From: Phycisphaerales bacterium
Lineage (GTDB): Bacteria > Planctomycetota > Phycisphaerae > Phycisphaerales > SM1A02
Length of the DNA stretch: 64,000 nt
NCBI GenBank assembly: GCA_022446965.1
Contig: JAKVBV010000008.1
Coordinates: 1 to 64,000 of the forward strand
Reading direction: 5' to 3'
Of the stretch, positions 32,748-41,896 are shown piece by piece. Position 1 is the stretch's first letter. The number at the start of each line of letters is the position of its first letter. The translations under genes were made by a program, and so were the position numbers. The notes below the pieces were generated by a model that saw nothing but the letters and a program-made list of their open reading frames with translations, was not told where the DNA came from and made no database searches.

Positions 32748-33614
32748 ATGGACAAGACCAAGAGCCGCCGCGGCAATTTTCGCCGCTTCTTTCTCCGGGG
32801 TTTGGCGGTGGTCCTTCCGGCCACGCTGACGCTCTGGGTACTGGTGCAGGCCTATCTCTGGGTTGACTCCTCCATCGCCCAACCGATCAACGCCGGCGTC
32901 CGCCAGAGCCTCGTCGAGATGTTCACGCATGTCCCGGCCACAGCCGAGATGTTCGGCATCGAACCCACCGAAGATGTGTTGCAGCAAGGTCGTGCGGATC
33001 GTGCGCTTCGGATCGATGACACGAGCGATGACCACGCGATCACGGATGCCTACTACCACACGCTGGTGGCCACGTGGTGGGAGACCTTCCTGCCCCTGCG
33101 GCTCATCGGCCTGATCATCGCCGCCATCGGCGTGTATCTGGCCGGCCGATTGGTCGGTGGCTGGCTCGGCCGAGCTGTGTATCGCTGGCTGGAGCGGCTC
33201 ATCTCATCACTGCCCGTGGTCCGCAAGGTGTACTCGTGGATCAAGCAAGTGGTCGACTTCCTCTTCCGGGCCCAGGAGGATGGCCCAGCCATCAAGTTCA
33301 GTCGAGTGGTCGCCGTCCAGTACCCCCGCGTGGGCATCTGGTCGGTCGGCTTTCAAACAGGTTCCGTGATGAAGTCCATGGCCCACAAGGCCAGTGAAGA
33401 TGCCATCACGGTGTTCATCCCGTCATCGCCCACGCCCTTCACCGGCTACACGATCACGGTGCCCCGTTCGGACACCATCGATCTGCCACTGACGGTCGAA
33501 GAAGCGATCGGATTCACAATCAGTGGTGGTGTGTTGCGCCCGGACAGCGAACTGCTGACCGCGACCACGCCCCCTGCATCACATTCACAACCCGACAAGG
33601 AGGAAGCATCATGA
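32748..33614 (+). CDS. DUF502 family membrane protein
   Basis: A 288-residue inner-membrane protein of the DUF502 family, whose function is not established. A basic N-terminus is followed by a first helix (about 15-40, LAVVLPATLTLWVLVQAYLW) and a second after a loop (LRLIGLIIAAIGVYLAGRLV). The family blocks SLPVVRKVYSWIKQVVDF and VFIPSSPTPFTGYTITVPRS are present. The loop between the helices (about 50-115) is longer than I would expect. The last codons overlap the hpf ATG (ATGA), tying it to the ribosome-hibernation factor and PTS genes. Confidence 0.85.
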   Translation: MDKTKSRRGNFRRFFLRGLAVVLPATLTLWVLVQAYLWVDSSIAQPINAGVRQSLVEMFTHVPATAEMFGIEPTEDVLQQGRADRALRIDDTSDDHAITDAYYHTLVATWWETFLPLRLIGLIIAAIGVYLAGRLVGGWLGRAVYRWLERLISSLPVVRKVYSWIKQVVDFLFRAQEDGPAIKFSRVVAVQYPRVGIWSVGFQTGSVMKSMAHKASEDAITVFIPSSPTPFTGYTITVPRSDTIDLPLTVEEAIGFTISGGVLRPDSELLTATTPPASHSQPDKEEAS

Positions 33615-33907
33615 ACACAACGATCACGTGTCGTCATGGCGATCGAACGCCTGCCATCGAGGAGTATGTGCAGAAGAAAATCGCACGCCTTCCTCGGTTC
33701 TATGATCAGATCTCCGCGATCGAGGTTGTGCTCGACCACCAGAAATCGTCGTTCCGCACCGAGATGATCATCTCGGTCAATCACGGCGATGCCATGGTCT
33801 GCCATGCAGACGATCTGGACCTCTACGCGGCGATTGACCACTGCACGGACCGTGCGGTTCGGCAATTGAGCGATCTGAAGAGTAGGATCAGGGACGATCA
33901 TCACTGA
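33611..33907 (+). CDS. hpf: Ribosome hibernation-promoting factor, short form
   Basis: A 98-residue protein of the HPF/YfiA family that binds the 30S decoding region in stationary phase. ITCRHGDRTPAIEEYVQKKI and the later VNHGDAMVCHADDLDLYAAI with the DRAVRQL helix fit the family. It is the short form without the C-terminal dimerisation domain of long HPF. In proteobacteria hpf sits beside ptsN; the same adjacency is seen here, with PTS IIA starting 21 bases downstream. Confidence 0.9.
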   Translation: MNTTITCRHGDRTPAIEEYVQKKIARLPRFYDQISAIEVVLDHQKSSFRTEMIISVNHGDAMVCHADDLDLYAAIDHCTDRAVRQLSDLKSRIRDDHH

Positions 33908-33928
33908 AGAAGGCAGGAGACCCTTCCC

Positions 33929-34405
33929 ATGAAGCTGCTCGACATCATCAACCGCGACGCCATCGACTCGGCCCTCGAAGCAGGAACACGCGACGCTGCC
34001 ATCGGCAACCTCGTCGATCTCCTCGTGAAGACCGGTTCGATTCCAGCCGACAGACGCGACGAATGCGTCAAGTCGGTGGTCAAGCGTGAAAAGCGAGGCT
34101 CCACTGGTTTCGGACATGGCGTCGCCGTGCCTCATGCCAAGATGCCCGGCCTCGAACAAGCGGTCGCCGCCCTTGGAAATGTGCCCGCGGGTGTCGACTT
34201 CAACGCATTGGATCGCGGTGATGTGCACTCGATCGTGCTGCTGCTGAGCCCTGAGGATCAACCCGAGTCGCACCTCGAGGCGATGGAAGTGATCTTCGGC
34301 AGTCTCAGCCAGGAGACATTCCGCAAGTTCCTGCAGCAGGCGGACTCGAACGAGCAGATCTTCACGCTTCTTGAGGAGGCCGACGCGAGCCAGCTCAACA
34401 CCTGA
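33929..34405 (+). CDS. PTS EIIA component, fructose/nitrogen (PtsN) type
   Basis: A 158-residue phosphocarrier domain. The active-site block is GSTGFGHGVAVPHAKMPGL with phospho-accepting His69. NALDRGDVHSIVLLLSPEDQPESHLEAM is typical of the EIIA(Fru/Ntr) fold. AGGAG precedes the ATG. No EIIB or EIIC sugar permease lies beside it, and hpf precedes it, which favours a regulatory PtsN-like role over sugar uptake. The HPr gene starts 34 bases after its stop. Confidence 0.88.
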   Translation: MKLLDIINRDAIDSALEAGTRDAAIGNLVDLLVKTGSIPADRRDECVKSVVKREKRGSTGFGHGVAVPHAKMPGLEQAVAALGNVPAGVDFNALDRGDVHSIVLLLSPEDQPESHLEAMEVIFGSLSQETFRKFLQQADSNEQIFTLLEEADASQLNT

Positions 34406-34439
34406 TCTCGCCCACAGGCTTCCATCGAAGGCTCCATCC

Positions 34440-34724
34440 GTGTCAGACACCGCCAGCGCTAGTGTCCGTGTGACCAACAGGCTCGGCCTGCATGCGCGTC
34501 CGGCCATGCTCTTTGCAGAGCGTGCCCAACGCCATCAGGCTGATGTGCGCGTTCGTCGTCAAGAAGACGCCGACACTGTGGACGGCAAGTCGATCATGCA
34601 TCTCATGATGCTCGCGGCCACCAAGGGCACCGATCTGCACATCGAAGCGCAGGGCGCAGACGCCGCAGACGCAGTGCAGTCCTTGTGCGCCCTGGTTGAA
34701 AGCGGATTCGAAGAGTCGGACTAG
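34440..34724 (+). CDS. Phosphocarrier protein HPr
   Basis: A 94-residue HPr. His18 in NRLGLHARPAMLF is the PEP-dependent phosphorylation site. VDGKSIMHLMMLAA carries Ser51, equivalent to the regulatory Ser46, so an HPr kinase may act on it. The start is GTG at 34440, which gives the usual HPr length; a longer frame reaches back into the EIIA gene. The end overlaps the convergent gpsA end by four bases. Enzyme I is not in the window. Confidence 0.9.
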   Translation: MSDTASASVRVTNRLGLHARPAMLFAERAQRHQADVRVRRQEDADTVDGKSIMHLMMLAATKGTDLHIEAQGADAADAVQSLCALVESGFEESD

Positions 34725-35728
34725 GTCGTCGACCACTCGGCGCCTTGATCACGCGCCATCAACGCATCGAACGCTTCCTGAACCTGCATGCCCTCCTCGA
34801 GCACGGCATGCACCGCTGCTGCAATGGGCATTTCCACGCCGCACGTGTCAGCCAGGGCCATGATCGCGTGTGACGTGGCGATGCCCTCCACGGTGAGCCC
34901 TGTGCGGTGCAGGAATGCGTCGGGTGATTCGCCCTGCCCCAGCGCCGCACCGAAGGTGCGATTGCGACCGTGCGGACTGAAGCACGTCGTGGCCAGATCA
35001 CCCACGCCTGCGACACCGAAGAACGTTTCGGCCTGTGCCCCCATGGACACGCCGAGTCGAGTGATTTCAGCCAGACCGCGTGCGAGCACGGCAGACTTGG
35101 CATTGTCGCCCAACCCCAGCCCGTCGCACATGCCCGCGGCGATTGCGATCACATTCTTCGCGGCGCCGGCGAGCTCCACTCCGACCACGTCATTGGATGA
35201 GTACAGCCGCAGCCACGGCGCATGCAGCGCCTGCTGCAAGCGTGCAGCGACAGCGGCATCCGCGCTCGCTGCCACCATCACGGCCGGTTGCCGCCTGGCC
35301 AACTCCGTGGCGATCGTGGGCCCCGAGACCACAGCGGGTACGATGGGTGTGTCGATCGCCTCTTGCATCACCACGGTGGGCAGCCGCCCGGATCCAACTT
35401 CGATGCCCTTCGCCGTGGAGGCCAACACGGTACCGGCGGCCACATGGTCGCCCAGTTGAGTCCACACCTCGCTGGTCACCTGGACTGGAATGGCATGAAT
35501 CACGATGGTGGCATCGGCCAGAGCCTCAGCCGGGTCATCCGTCACCGTGACCTGCTCGGGCACGGTGAAGCCCGGGAGTTTGTCCGGATTGGTGCCCGTG
35601 GCCTGCAACGTGGCCACAGCGTCACCAGGGGGCCCCCACACACGAACTGGGCCACAGCCTGCCGCGCGGGCGGCGTCGGCCATCACGAGGCCCATTTGGC
35701 CGCATCCAACGATGGTGATTCGCTCCAT
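34721..35728 (-). CDS. gpsA: Glycerol-3-phosphate dehydrogenase [NAD(P)+]
   Basis: A 335-residue enzyme that reduces dihydroxyacetone phosphate to sn-glycerol-3-phosphate for phospholipids. The Rossmann start is ITIVGCGQMGLVMADAA. Other blocks are VLASTAKGIEVGSG, VVSGPTIATELARR, the catalytic-Lys region GVELAGAAKNVIAIAAGMCD and FFGVAGVGDLATTCFSPHGRN. The length is standard. It diverges from the metal ATPase and pairs functionally with the PlsC at 58887. Confidence 0.95.
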   Translation of the reverse strand: MERITIVGCGQMGLVMADAARAAGCGPVRVWGPPGDAVATLQATGTNPDKLPGFTVPEQVTVTDDPAEALADATIVIHAIPVQVTSEVWTQLGDHVAAGTVLASTAKGIEVGSGRLPTVVMQEAIDTPIVPAVVSGPTIATELARRQPAVMVAASADAAVAARLQQALHAPWLRLYSSNDVVGVELAGAAKNVIAIAAGMCDGLGLGDNAKSAVLARGLAEITRLGVSMGAQAETFFGVAGVGDLATTCFSPHGRNRTFGAALGQGESPDAFLHRTGLTVEGIATSHAIMALADTCGVEMPIAAAVHAVLEEGMQVQEAFDALMARDQGAEWSTT

Positions 35729-35845
35729 GGATCGCCATTGGACACCCTGAGCCGCTCAAACGCAATGTGGGGTGAACATCCCTCGCCACGGGGGCGTAGA
35801 GCCGGTCTCACCGCCGTACTGCGGGCTGCAGGTGGCATGCGCAGC

Positions 35846-35860
35846 TACACTGCCCCCCCC
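35846..35860 (+). promoter_or_regulatory. TACACT box followed by an eight-C run upstream of the metal ATPase
   Basis: TACACT (35846-35851) resembles the -10 boxes of the window and is followed by C8 (35853-35860). It would give an ATPase leader of about 85 bases ending in the AGAGGAG ribosome site before the ATG at 35945. The C run could vary in length by slippage at the transcript start. No -35 is evident. Confidence 0.35.
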
Positions 35861-35944
35861 TTCGGTGCAGCACGAGGGTGTGCCACCAATGGCCGTTCAC
35901 CCGATTCTGGGTGCCGCGGCCCCGCCAGAGGAGTGCGTCACGCA

Positions 35945-37996
35945 ATGACCGACACAGCAACCATAGCCAGTGCAGCCGTCGCCCCAGTGGCGGATGACCT
36001 GCAATCCGCAGCCGGCCTTGAACGACGATTGCTCGTGGCCCTTGGCGGCGGCGTGTTGTTGGCGGCCTCGTGGATCGGCTCAATGATGGGTGTGGACGCG
36101 GGCATCAGCCAGTTGCCGGCCTTCATCGGCGCACTGGTGTTGGTGATTCCATTGCTGATGGGCGCCTGGAAAGAACTCTCCGACGGCCGACCCGGCGGTG
36201 ACGCGCTTGCCTCCCTCGCCGTGCTGGCCGCAATGTCCTCCGAAAACTATCTGGCCGCAGGCTTCCTGGCCTTGTTCCTGTGGATGGCCAATCTCATCCT
36301 TAGTCGAACAGCATGGGGTGCCCAGCGTGCCATTCGCGATCTGGTCCGTCTGACGCCAGACATTGCACGCCGCATCGGTGCCGACGGCAACGAATCGGAA
36401 GTGCGTCTCAAAGATCTCGCGCTGGGCGACATCGTCCGTGTACTGCCCGGTGAGAACCTGCCCGTGGACGGCACCGTGCATGCAGGTCAGTCGAGCATCA
36501 ATCAGGCATCACTCACCGGTGAAGCTGTCCCGATTGAAGTGCAGCCGGGTAAAGCCGTGTACGCCGGTACCACCAACATCACCGGTCGCCTCGACATCGA
36601 AGTCACCGCCGTGGCCGGTGAAACCACCATCGGCAAGGTTGAACAACTCATCCGTGAAGCCGAAGGCTCACGCACGTACCGTCAGGAAGTAATCGAACAA
36701 CTGGCGGGCTACTACTTCTGGGTGGTCATCATGGTGGCGGCCCTGGTGTGGTTCTTCACCACACGCAGTGCCGACGAAGCCATCCGATCGCAAGCATCTA
36801 TCCGCGCCATCACCGTGCTGGTGGTCACCTGCCCCGGCGGCCTGCTGATCTCCCACCCCACCGCCATGGTCGCGGCCTTCGCCGCAGCCGCCCGGTTGGG
36901 CATCATGATCAAGCAGACCCGCACGCTCGAAGCCGCCGCGACCGTGGACACGGTCGTGATGGACAAGACGGGCACGCTCACCACTGGCGTGTTCGAAGTG
37001 GCGCGGCTGGCACCTGCCGAAGGCGTCGAAGGCGCCGATCTCCTGCAGGCCGCCGCTGACGCGGAGCAATCGTCCAATCACCCATTGGCCCGGTCGATTC
37101 TCGACACGGCCCGGAAGGCCCGGATCAAACCCAAGGACACCGATGCTTACGAAGAGGTGCATGGTCGAGGCGTGATCGCCACCATCGGCACTGATCGGAT
37201 CGAGGCAGGCCGAGCTGCCTGGCTGCGCGAGCTGCATCCCGATGCGGTGGACGCCATCAATGCCGTGGAAGAGCGCATCGCCGGCATGTCGGGTGTGCAT
37301 GTCATGCAGGGCGACCGATACCTGGGCGCCGTGGGCTTGGAAGACAAACTCCGCCACAACGCCGCCGATGCGGTGGGCGAACTTCGTGAACTTGGTTGTC
37401 GCCGACTGGCAATCTTCACCGGTGACCGCCTCAGCGTGGCCCGCCGGGTGGGCACCGCCGTGGGCGTAGACACCATCGAGGCCGAATGCCTGCCCGAAGA
37501 AAAGCACGAGGAGCTCAAGCACCTCATGCGACAAGGCCACCGCACGCTAGTGGTGGGCGACGGCATCAACGACGGTCCGATTCTGGCGACCGCCGATGTC
37601 GGCGTGGCGATGGGCCTGTCGGGGTCTGACATCGCGACCAACTCGGCCGGTGTTGCACTGATGAATGATGACCTGCGAAACATCCCCTTCCTGTTGTCAC
37701 TGGCACGGCGTGCACGTCGGGTGATCTCGCAGAACATCGCCATGTCATTGTTGTTGGCAGTAATCGGCCTGGCCCTTGCGGCCACCGGCACCCTGCTGAA
37801 CCTGTGGCTGGCACCCTTCTACTACGCACTTGGCTACGTGGTGGTCATCGCCAACTCCCTGCGTCTTGTTCGCTTCGGCGAAGATCATGCCGAGGCCGAG
37901 CAGAGCCGCGCCGCCGATGCAGCTGCCAAGGTGCAGCGTGAACAGGCCGGTGAAGCGCGACGTCGTCGCATTGAAGGCACAGCCGCCGCGTCGTGA
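35945..37996 (+). CDS. P1B-type metal-transporting ATPase with CPG motif
   Basis: A 683-residue ion pump. It carries the phosphorylation loop VVMDKTGTLTTG (Asp340), the actuator motif LTGEAVP, the P1B-specific HP pair in SSNHPLARSIL, VVGDGINDGPIL and a C-terminal NSLRLVRFG helix. There is no N-terminal Cys-rich metal-binding domain. The transmembrane metal site reads TCPGGLLISHP (Cys296), so the usual CPC/CPH/SPC triplet is CPG. The ion specificity therefore cannot be assigned. The frame is open far upstream into the gpsA region, but the ATG at 35945 has an AGAGGAG site. The last 30 residues are charged and Ala-rich. Confidence 0.88.
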   Translation: MTDTATIASAAVAPVADDLQSAAGLERRLLVALGGGVLLAASWIGSMMGVDAGISQLPAFIGALVLVIPLLMGAWKELSDGRPGGDALASLAVLAAMSSENYLAAGFLALFLWMANLILSRTAWGAQRAIRDLVRLTPDIARRIGADGNESEVRLKDLALGDIVRVLPGENLPVDGTVHAGQSSINQASLTGEAVPIEVQPGKAVYAGTTNITGRLDIEVTAVAGETTIGKVEQLIREAEGSRTYRQEVIEQLAGYYFWVVIMVAALVWFFTTRSADEAIRSQASIRAITVLVVTCPGGLLISHPTAMVAAFAAAARLGIMIKQTRTLEAAATVDTVVMDKTGTLTTGVFEVARLAPAEGVEGADLLQAAADAEQSSNHPLARSILDTARKARIKPKDTDAYEEVHGRGVIATIGTDRIEAGRAAWLRELHPDAVDAINAVEERIAGMSGVHVMQGDRYLGAVGLEDKLRHNAADAVGELRELGCRRLAIFTGDRLSVARRVGTAVGVDTIEAECLPEEKHEELKHLMRQGHRTLVVGDGINDGPILATADVGVAMGLSGSDIATNSAGVALMNDDLRNIPFLLSLARRARRVISQNIAMSLLLAVIGLALAATGTLLNLWLAPFYYALGYVVVIANSLRLVRFGEDHAEAEQSRAADAAAKVQREQAGEARRRRIEGTAAAS

Positions 37997-38010
37997 TCCA
38001 CACGCACACG

Positions 38011-38025
38011 CGCCCGTCCCGGGCG
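38011..38025. promoter_or_regulatory. Perfect inverted repeat just upstream of the aldolase -10 box
   Basis: CGCCCG-TCC-CGGGCG forms a six-base stem directly before the TAGAAT box at 38029. It lacks a T run, so it is either an operator-like dyad in the -35 region or a weak end hairpin of the ATPase mRNA. Confidence 0.35.
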
Positions 38026-38028
38026 AGA

Positions 38029-38034
38029 TAGAAT
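38029..38034 (+). promoter_or_regulatory. -10-like TAGAAT box, leaderless arrangement
   Basis: TAGAAT ends six bases before the aldolase ATG at 38041. There is no ribosome site between the box and the start. Confidence 0.55.
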
Positions 38035-38040
38035 GCACCC

Positions 38041-39099
38041 ATGAGCACCGTCACCGAACTGCTGGGCGCCGACGCCGATTCCCTCCTCGGGCACACCTGT
38101 GCCATCAACAAGGACCAACTGCATCTGCCCGGTGGCGATGTGGTGAACCGTATCTTCACGCCGTCTGATCGCAACCCACAGGTGCTGCGATCGCTGGAAC
38201 AGATCTACGGTCATGGCCGCCTCGGTGGCAGCGGCTACATGAGCATTCTGCCGGTGGATCAAGGCATCGAACACTCCGCCGCGGCGTCGTTCACTCGGAA
38301 TCCCGTGTGCTTCGACCCCGCCGGTATTGTCGATCTCGCCATCGAAGGCGGATGCAATGCGGTCGCCAGCACGTTCGGTGTACTGGGCATGCTCAGTCGC
38401 AGCCATGCCCACCGCATTCCGTTCATCGTGAAGATCAACCACAATGAACTGCTCACGTCGCCCAACACCTACGACCAAGTCATGTTCGGCACCATCGATC
38501 AGGCGTGGAACATGGGTGCGGTTGGTGTTGGTGCCACGATCTACTTCGGTTCGCCTGAGAGCCGCCGACAGATCATCGAAGTCGCCGAAGCCTTCGCCTA
38601 CGCCCACGAGCGCGGGCTGGCCACCATCCTCTGGTGCTACCTCCGCAACAGCGATTTCAAGACCGGCGGCACCGACTACCACACCGCCGCCGACCTCACC
38701 GGCCAGGCCAACCACCTCGGCGTGACCATTCAGGCCGACATCATCAAGCAGAAGCAGCCCGAAGTGAACGGTGGCTACGTCGCACTCAACGACGGCGCAT
38801 CGTGGGGCAAGTACGACCCGGACATGTACGAGATGGGCGGCGGTGATCATCCAATCGACATGTGTCGCTGGCAGGTGGTCAACTGCTACATGGGCCGCGC
38901 CGGACTCATCAATTCAGGCGGTGGTTCGGGCGACAATGACCTCACCCAGGCTGTTCGCACCGCGGTCATCAACAAGCGTGCCGGCGGCAGTGGCCTGATC
39001 TCGGGCCGCAAGGCCTTCCAGAAGCCCATGAAGGAAGGCGTCGAACTGCTCCACGCCATCCAGGACGTCTATCTGGACGACTCCATCACGATCGCCTGA
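38041..39099 (+). CDS. Class I fructose-bisphosphate aldolase (DhnA/FbaB type)
   Basis: A 352-residue TIM-barrel aldolase that splits fructose-1,6-bisphosphate by Schiff-base chemistry. [17 protein letters not shown] at the N-terminus, [14 protein letters not shown], and [20 protein letters not shown] place it in the archaeal-type FbaB/DhnA group. [20 protein letters not shown] and [20 protein letters not shown] form the phosphate-binding and C-terminal region. It is unrelated to class II aldolases. Together with pgk and rpe it points to a complete central carbon route. Confidence 0.9.
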   Translation: MSTVTELLGADADSLLGHTCAINKDQLHLPGGDVVNRIFTPSDRNPQVLRSLEQIYGHGRLGGSGYMSILPVDQGIEHSAAASFTRNPVCFDPAGIVDLAIEGGCNAVASTFGVLGMLSRSHAHRIPFIVKINHNELLTSPNTYDQVMFGTIDQAWNMGAVGVGATIYFGSPESRRQIIEVAEAFAYAHERGLATILWCYLRNSDFKTGGTDYHTAADLTGQANHLGVTIQADIIKQKQPEVNGGYVALNDGASWGKYDPDMYEMGGGDHPIDMCRWQVVNCYMGRAGLINSGGGSGDNDLTQAVRTAVINKRAGGSGLISGRKAFQKPMKEGVELLHAIQDVYLDDSITIA

Positions 39100-39122
39100 G
39101 CCTGTCTGACGGCTGAGCCAAT

Positions 39123-39128
39123 TACCAT
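39123..39128 (+). promoter_or_regulatory. -10-like TACCAT box, leaderless arrangement
   Basis: TACCAT ends seven bases before the ATG at 39136. It overlaps the upstream ATG at 39127, which argues that translation starts at 39136. Confidence 0.45.
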
Positions 39129-39135
39129 GCACCGC

Positions 39136-40263
39136 ATGTCCGAAGCCCCTGCCAAGGGCGAACGGGTGCTCGTTGCCATGTCTGGCGGCGTGGACTCCAC
39201 CGTCGCCGCCGCCATGCTGCTCGATCAGGGCCTCGACCTGATCGGGTGCTTCATGCGTCTTGGTGAAACCGGCGAGGACGTCCACGAGGCGGGCAGCAAT
39301 GTGAAGCTGCACCACCGCGGCTGCTGTTCCATCAGCGATGCCGGCGATGCCCGCCGGGTGTGCGACATGCTGGGCATCCCCTTTTACGCCGTGAACTTCA
39401 AGGAAGACTTCGGCCGCATCGTGTCGTACTTCGAACGTGAGTACCACGCCGGCCGCACGCCCAACCCGTGCGTGCGATGCAATGACTGGCTCAAATTCGG
39501 CCGGTTGTTCGAATACGCCAAGGCGATGGGCGCATCTTGGGTGGCCACCGGTCATCACGCCCGTGTCGAACACGTGGATGGTCGACCGCGGCTTCGCCGT
39601 GGCCATGACCTGCCCAAGGATCAGTCGTACGTGTTGTTTGGCCAGTCGAGCGAACGGCTGTCCCGCATGCTGCTGCCCGTGGGCGGTATCACCAAGGACG
39701 AGGTCCGCCAGCGGGCCAATGATCTGGGCATGCCCACGGCCAACAAACCCGACTCCATGGAAATCTGCTTCGTTCCCGACACTGATTACGCCGGCATGTT
39801 GCGCAAGCGACAACCTGAGCAATTCACCTCGGGCGACATCGTCGACGAGCACGGCAACCGGGTCGGTACACACGAGGGCCACCAACACTTCACGATCGGC
39901 CAACGTCGCGGGCTGAATATCGCCTTTGGTGAGCCACGCTACGTGACCGCCAAAGATCCCTCTGCCAACACGATCACCATCGGACCCAAGTCGCATCTCC
40001 TCGCTGGTGGATGCACCGCCGCGGAATCAACATGGCACGTGCCGCAAGACTCGGACTGGATCCCCTGCCGGGCGCAGATCCGTGCCCATGGTGAGCCGCT
40101 GCCCGCCCGTGTTCGAGCGACGAGCGACACCACGATTGATGTGGAGTTTGCCACGCCGCAAGAGGCAGTCGCCACTGGTCAGGCGGTCGTGTGCTATCAC
40201 GGCGAACACGTCGTGTGTGGCGGATGGATCGACGCGACGACATCGGCGGACACGGCCTCATGA
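39136..40263 (+). CDS. mnmA: tRNA-specific 2-thiouridylase
   Basis: A 375-residue enzyme that thiolates U34 of tRNA-Glu, -Gln and -Lys. The ATP-binding PP-loop is [15 protein letters not shown]. The first catalytic Cys is in [15 protein letters not shown] and the second in [20 protein letters not shown] and [16 protein letters not shown] mark the remaining domain. [20 protein letters not shown] holds a short insert after the PP-loop region. An ATG three codons earlier (39127) is possible, but 39136 fits the promoter box. The end overlaps ggt (ATGA). Confidence 0.93.
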   Translation: MSEAPAKGERVLVAMSGGVDSTVAAAMLLDQGLDLIGCFMRLGETGEDVHEAGSNVKLHHRGCCSISDAGDARRVCDMLGIPFYAVNFKEDFGRIVSYFEREYHAGRTPNPCVRCNDWLKFGRLFEYAKAMGASWVATGHHARVEHVDGRPRLRRGHDLPKDQSYVLFGQSSERLSRMLLPVGGITKDEVRQRANDLGMPTANKPDSMEICFVPDTDYAGMLRKRQPEQFTSGDIVDEHGNRVGTHEGHQHFTIGQRRGLNIAFGEPRYVTAKDPSANTITIGPKSHLLAGGCTAAESTWHVPQDSDWIPCRAQIRAHGEPLPARVRATSDTTIDVEFATPQEAVATGQAVVCYHGEHVVCGGWIDATTSADTAS

Positions 40264-41837
40264 ACTTCGATCTGCCTTGGGGTGTCACACGCGAGCCGGT
40301 CATCGGCCGCGCCGTAGTGGCCACCTCGCAGCCCTTGGCGACACAAGCGGGCATGGACATGCTCGCCCGCGGCGGCACCGCAATCGATGCCGCCATTGCG
40401 ACCGCAGCAACACTCACCGTGGTGGAACCCACGAGCAATGGGCTGGGCAGTGATGCCTTCGCCATGTGGTGGGATGGGCAGTCGCTGCACGGCCTCAACG
40501 CCTCGGGGCGGTCACCGGCGGGCCTCGACCATGAACGACTCCTGCACGGCGACGCCATGGTGCGTCTGGGTTGGGATGCCGTCACAGTGCCCGGAGCCGT
40601 GTCGGCCTGGATCGATCTGTGGCGTGCAGGGGGCACTCTGGATCTGACCACGTTGCTTGCACCTGCCATCGGACACGCACGCGATGGCTTCTTGGTGTCG
40701 CCACAAACGGCTCGAGGCTGGCAGCGGGCCGTAGATCGCTACACATCCTTCGACGCCTGGATGGCCACGTTCGCGCCCAACGGCACCGGCCCGGCCATCG
40801 GCGAGCATGTCCGGCTCCCTGATCACGCCGACACGCTGGAAGCGATCGCCGCCAGTGAAGGCGAGGCCTTCTATCGAGGTCACCTCGCCCAAGCGATGGA
40901 AGATGCCGCCATCGCTGCAGACGCCGCCCTGCGCACCGACGACCTCGCAGCACATGCGGTTGAACGCGTCACGCCCATGTCCACGCACTATGGTGGCATC
41001 GACCTGCACGAGTTGCCGCCCAACGGGCAAGGCATCGCCGCACTGACCGCCGCCAGCGTGGTGCAGCAGCTCGATTGTGCCGCAGCCGACCCTGATGATC
41101 CGGCCATCATGCACCTGCAGATCGAGGCCATGAAACTGGGCTTCGCCGATGCCGCCACACACGTGGCCGACCCAGCGCGTCTCATCGTCGAGCCCACGGC
41201 CTTGCTCGCCCCCGAGCGCATCGCCGAACTCGTGCAGCGTCTGGACCGCACTGTGGCCCAACCGTTGTGCGCCAATGTGCCACAGTGGAGCAGCACGGTG
41301 TATCTGGCCACGGCCGATGCAGACGGCCGCGCCGTGTCATTCATCCAGAGCAATTACGAGGGCTTTGGTTCGGGCATCGTGATTCCTGGCACCGGCATCG
41401 CCCTGCAGAATCGCGGCGCGGGATTCGTGCTCGATCCGAACCACCCCAATGCTGTACGTGGCGGTGCCCGGCCATACCACACCATCATTCCCGGCTTCAC
41501 CACGGTCGACGGACAGCCGCACATGGCCTTCGGCGTGATGGGCGGTCCCATGCAGCCGCAGGGACATCTCCAAGTCCTCGCCCGCATCGCGCACGGCTGG
41601 AATCCTCAAGCTGCACTCGATGCCCCGCGCTGGCGGTTTGAAGGCGGCCTCCGCGTGGCAGTGGAACCACAGATGCCCGAGTCGACCATCGAATCACTTC
41701 GGGCCATGGGCCACGACATCACGGTGGCCCCACAGCGTGATGTGTCCTTTGGCGGTGGCCAGGCGGCCATGCGTCACGGCACCGGCTGGATTGGTGCCAG
41801 CGATTGCCGTCGCGACGGCTGTGCCGCGGCCCGCTGA
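40260..41837 (+). CDS. ggt: Gamma-glutamyltransferase family protein
   Basis: A 525-residue Ntn-hydrolase that self-cleaves into two chains. ATSQPLATQAGMDMLARGG and EPTSNGLGSDAFAMW mark the large chain. The predicted nucleophile of the small chain is Thr346 in QWSSTVYLATADADG. SNYEGFGSGIVIPGTGIALQ and YHTIIPGF follow. The block is looser than the classic DTTHFSV form, and no signal peptide is seen, so it may be a cytoplasmic member with a different gamma-glutamyl or acyl substrate. It overlaps mnmA by four bases. Confidence 0.83.
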   Translation: MNFDLPWGVTREPVIGRAVVATSQPLATQAGMDMLARGGTAIDAAIATAATLTVVEPTSNGLGSDAFAMWWDGQSLHGLNASGRSPAGLDHERLLHGDAMVRLGWDAVTVPGAVSAWIDLWRAGGTLDLTTLLAPAIGHARDGFLVSPQTARGWQRAVDRYTSFDAWMATFAPNGTGPAIGEHVRLPDHADTLEAIAASEGEAFYRGHLAQAMEDAAIAADAALRTDDLAAHAVERVTPMSTHYGGIDLHELPPNGQGIAALTAASVVQQLDCAAADPDDPAIMHLQIEAMKLGFADAATHVADPARLIVEPTALLAPERIAELVQRLDRTVAQPLCANVPQWSSTVYLATADADGRAVSFIQSNYEGFGSGIVIPGTGIALQNRGAGFVLDPNHPNAVRGGARPYHTIIPGFTTVDGQPHMAFGVMGGPMQPQGHLQVLARIAHGWNPQAALDAPRWRFEGGLRVAVEPQMPESTIESLRAMGHDITVAPQRDVSFGGGQAAMRHGTGWIGASDCRRDGCAAAR

Positions 41838-41884
41838 CGCACAGCTGCGCGGCAGCACGAACACGGGCACACGCGCAAAGGCCC

Positions 41885-41890
41885 TAGGAT
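41885..41890 (+). promoter_or_regulatory. -10-like TAGGAT box, leaderless arrangement
   Basis: TAGGAT ends six bases before the ATG at 41897, with GCGGCC between and no ribosome site. Confidence 0.5.
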
Positions 41891-41896
41891 GCGGCC

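Noticed and set aside
34371-34439. An ATG-started longer HPr (from 34371)
   Set aside because: The extra 23 residues overlap the EIIA gene and are not HPr-like; the GTG at 34440 gives the family length.
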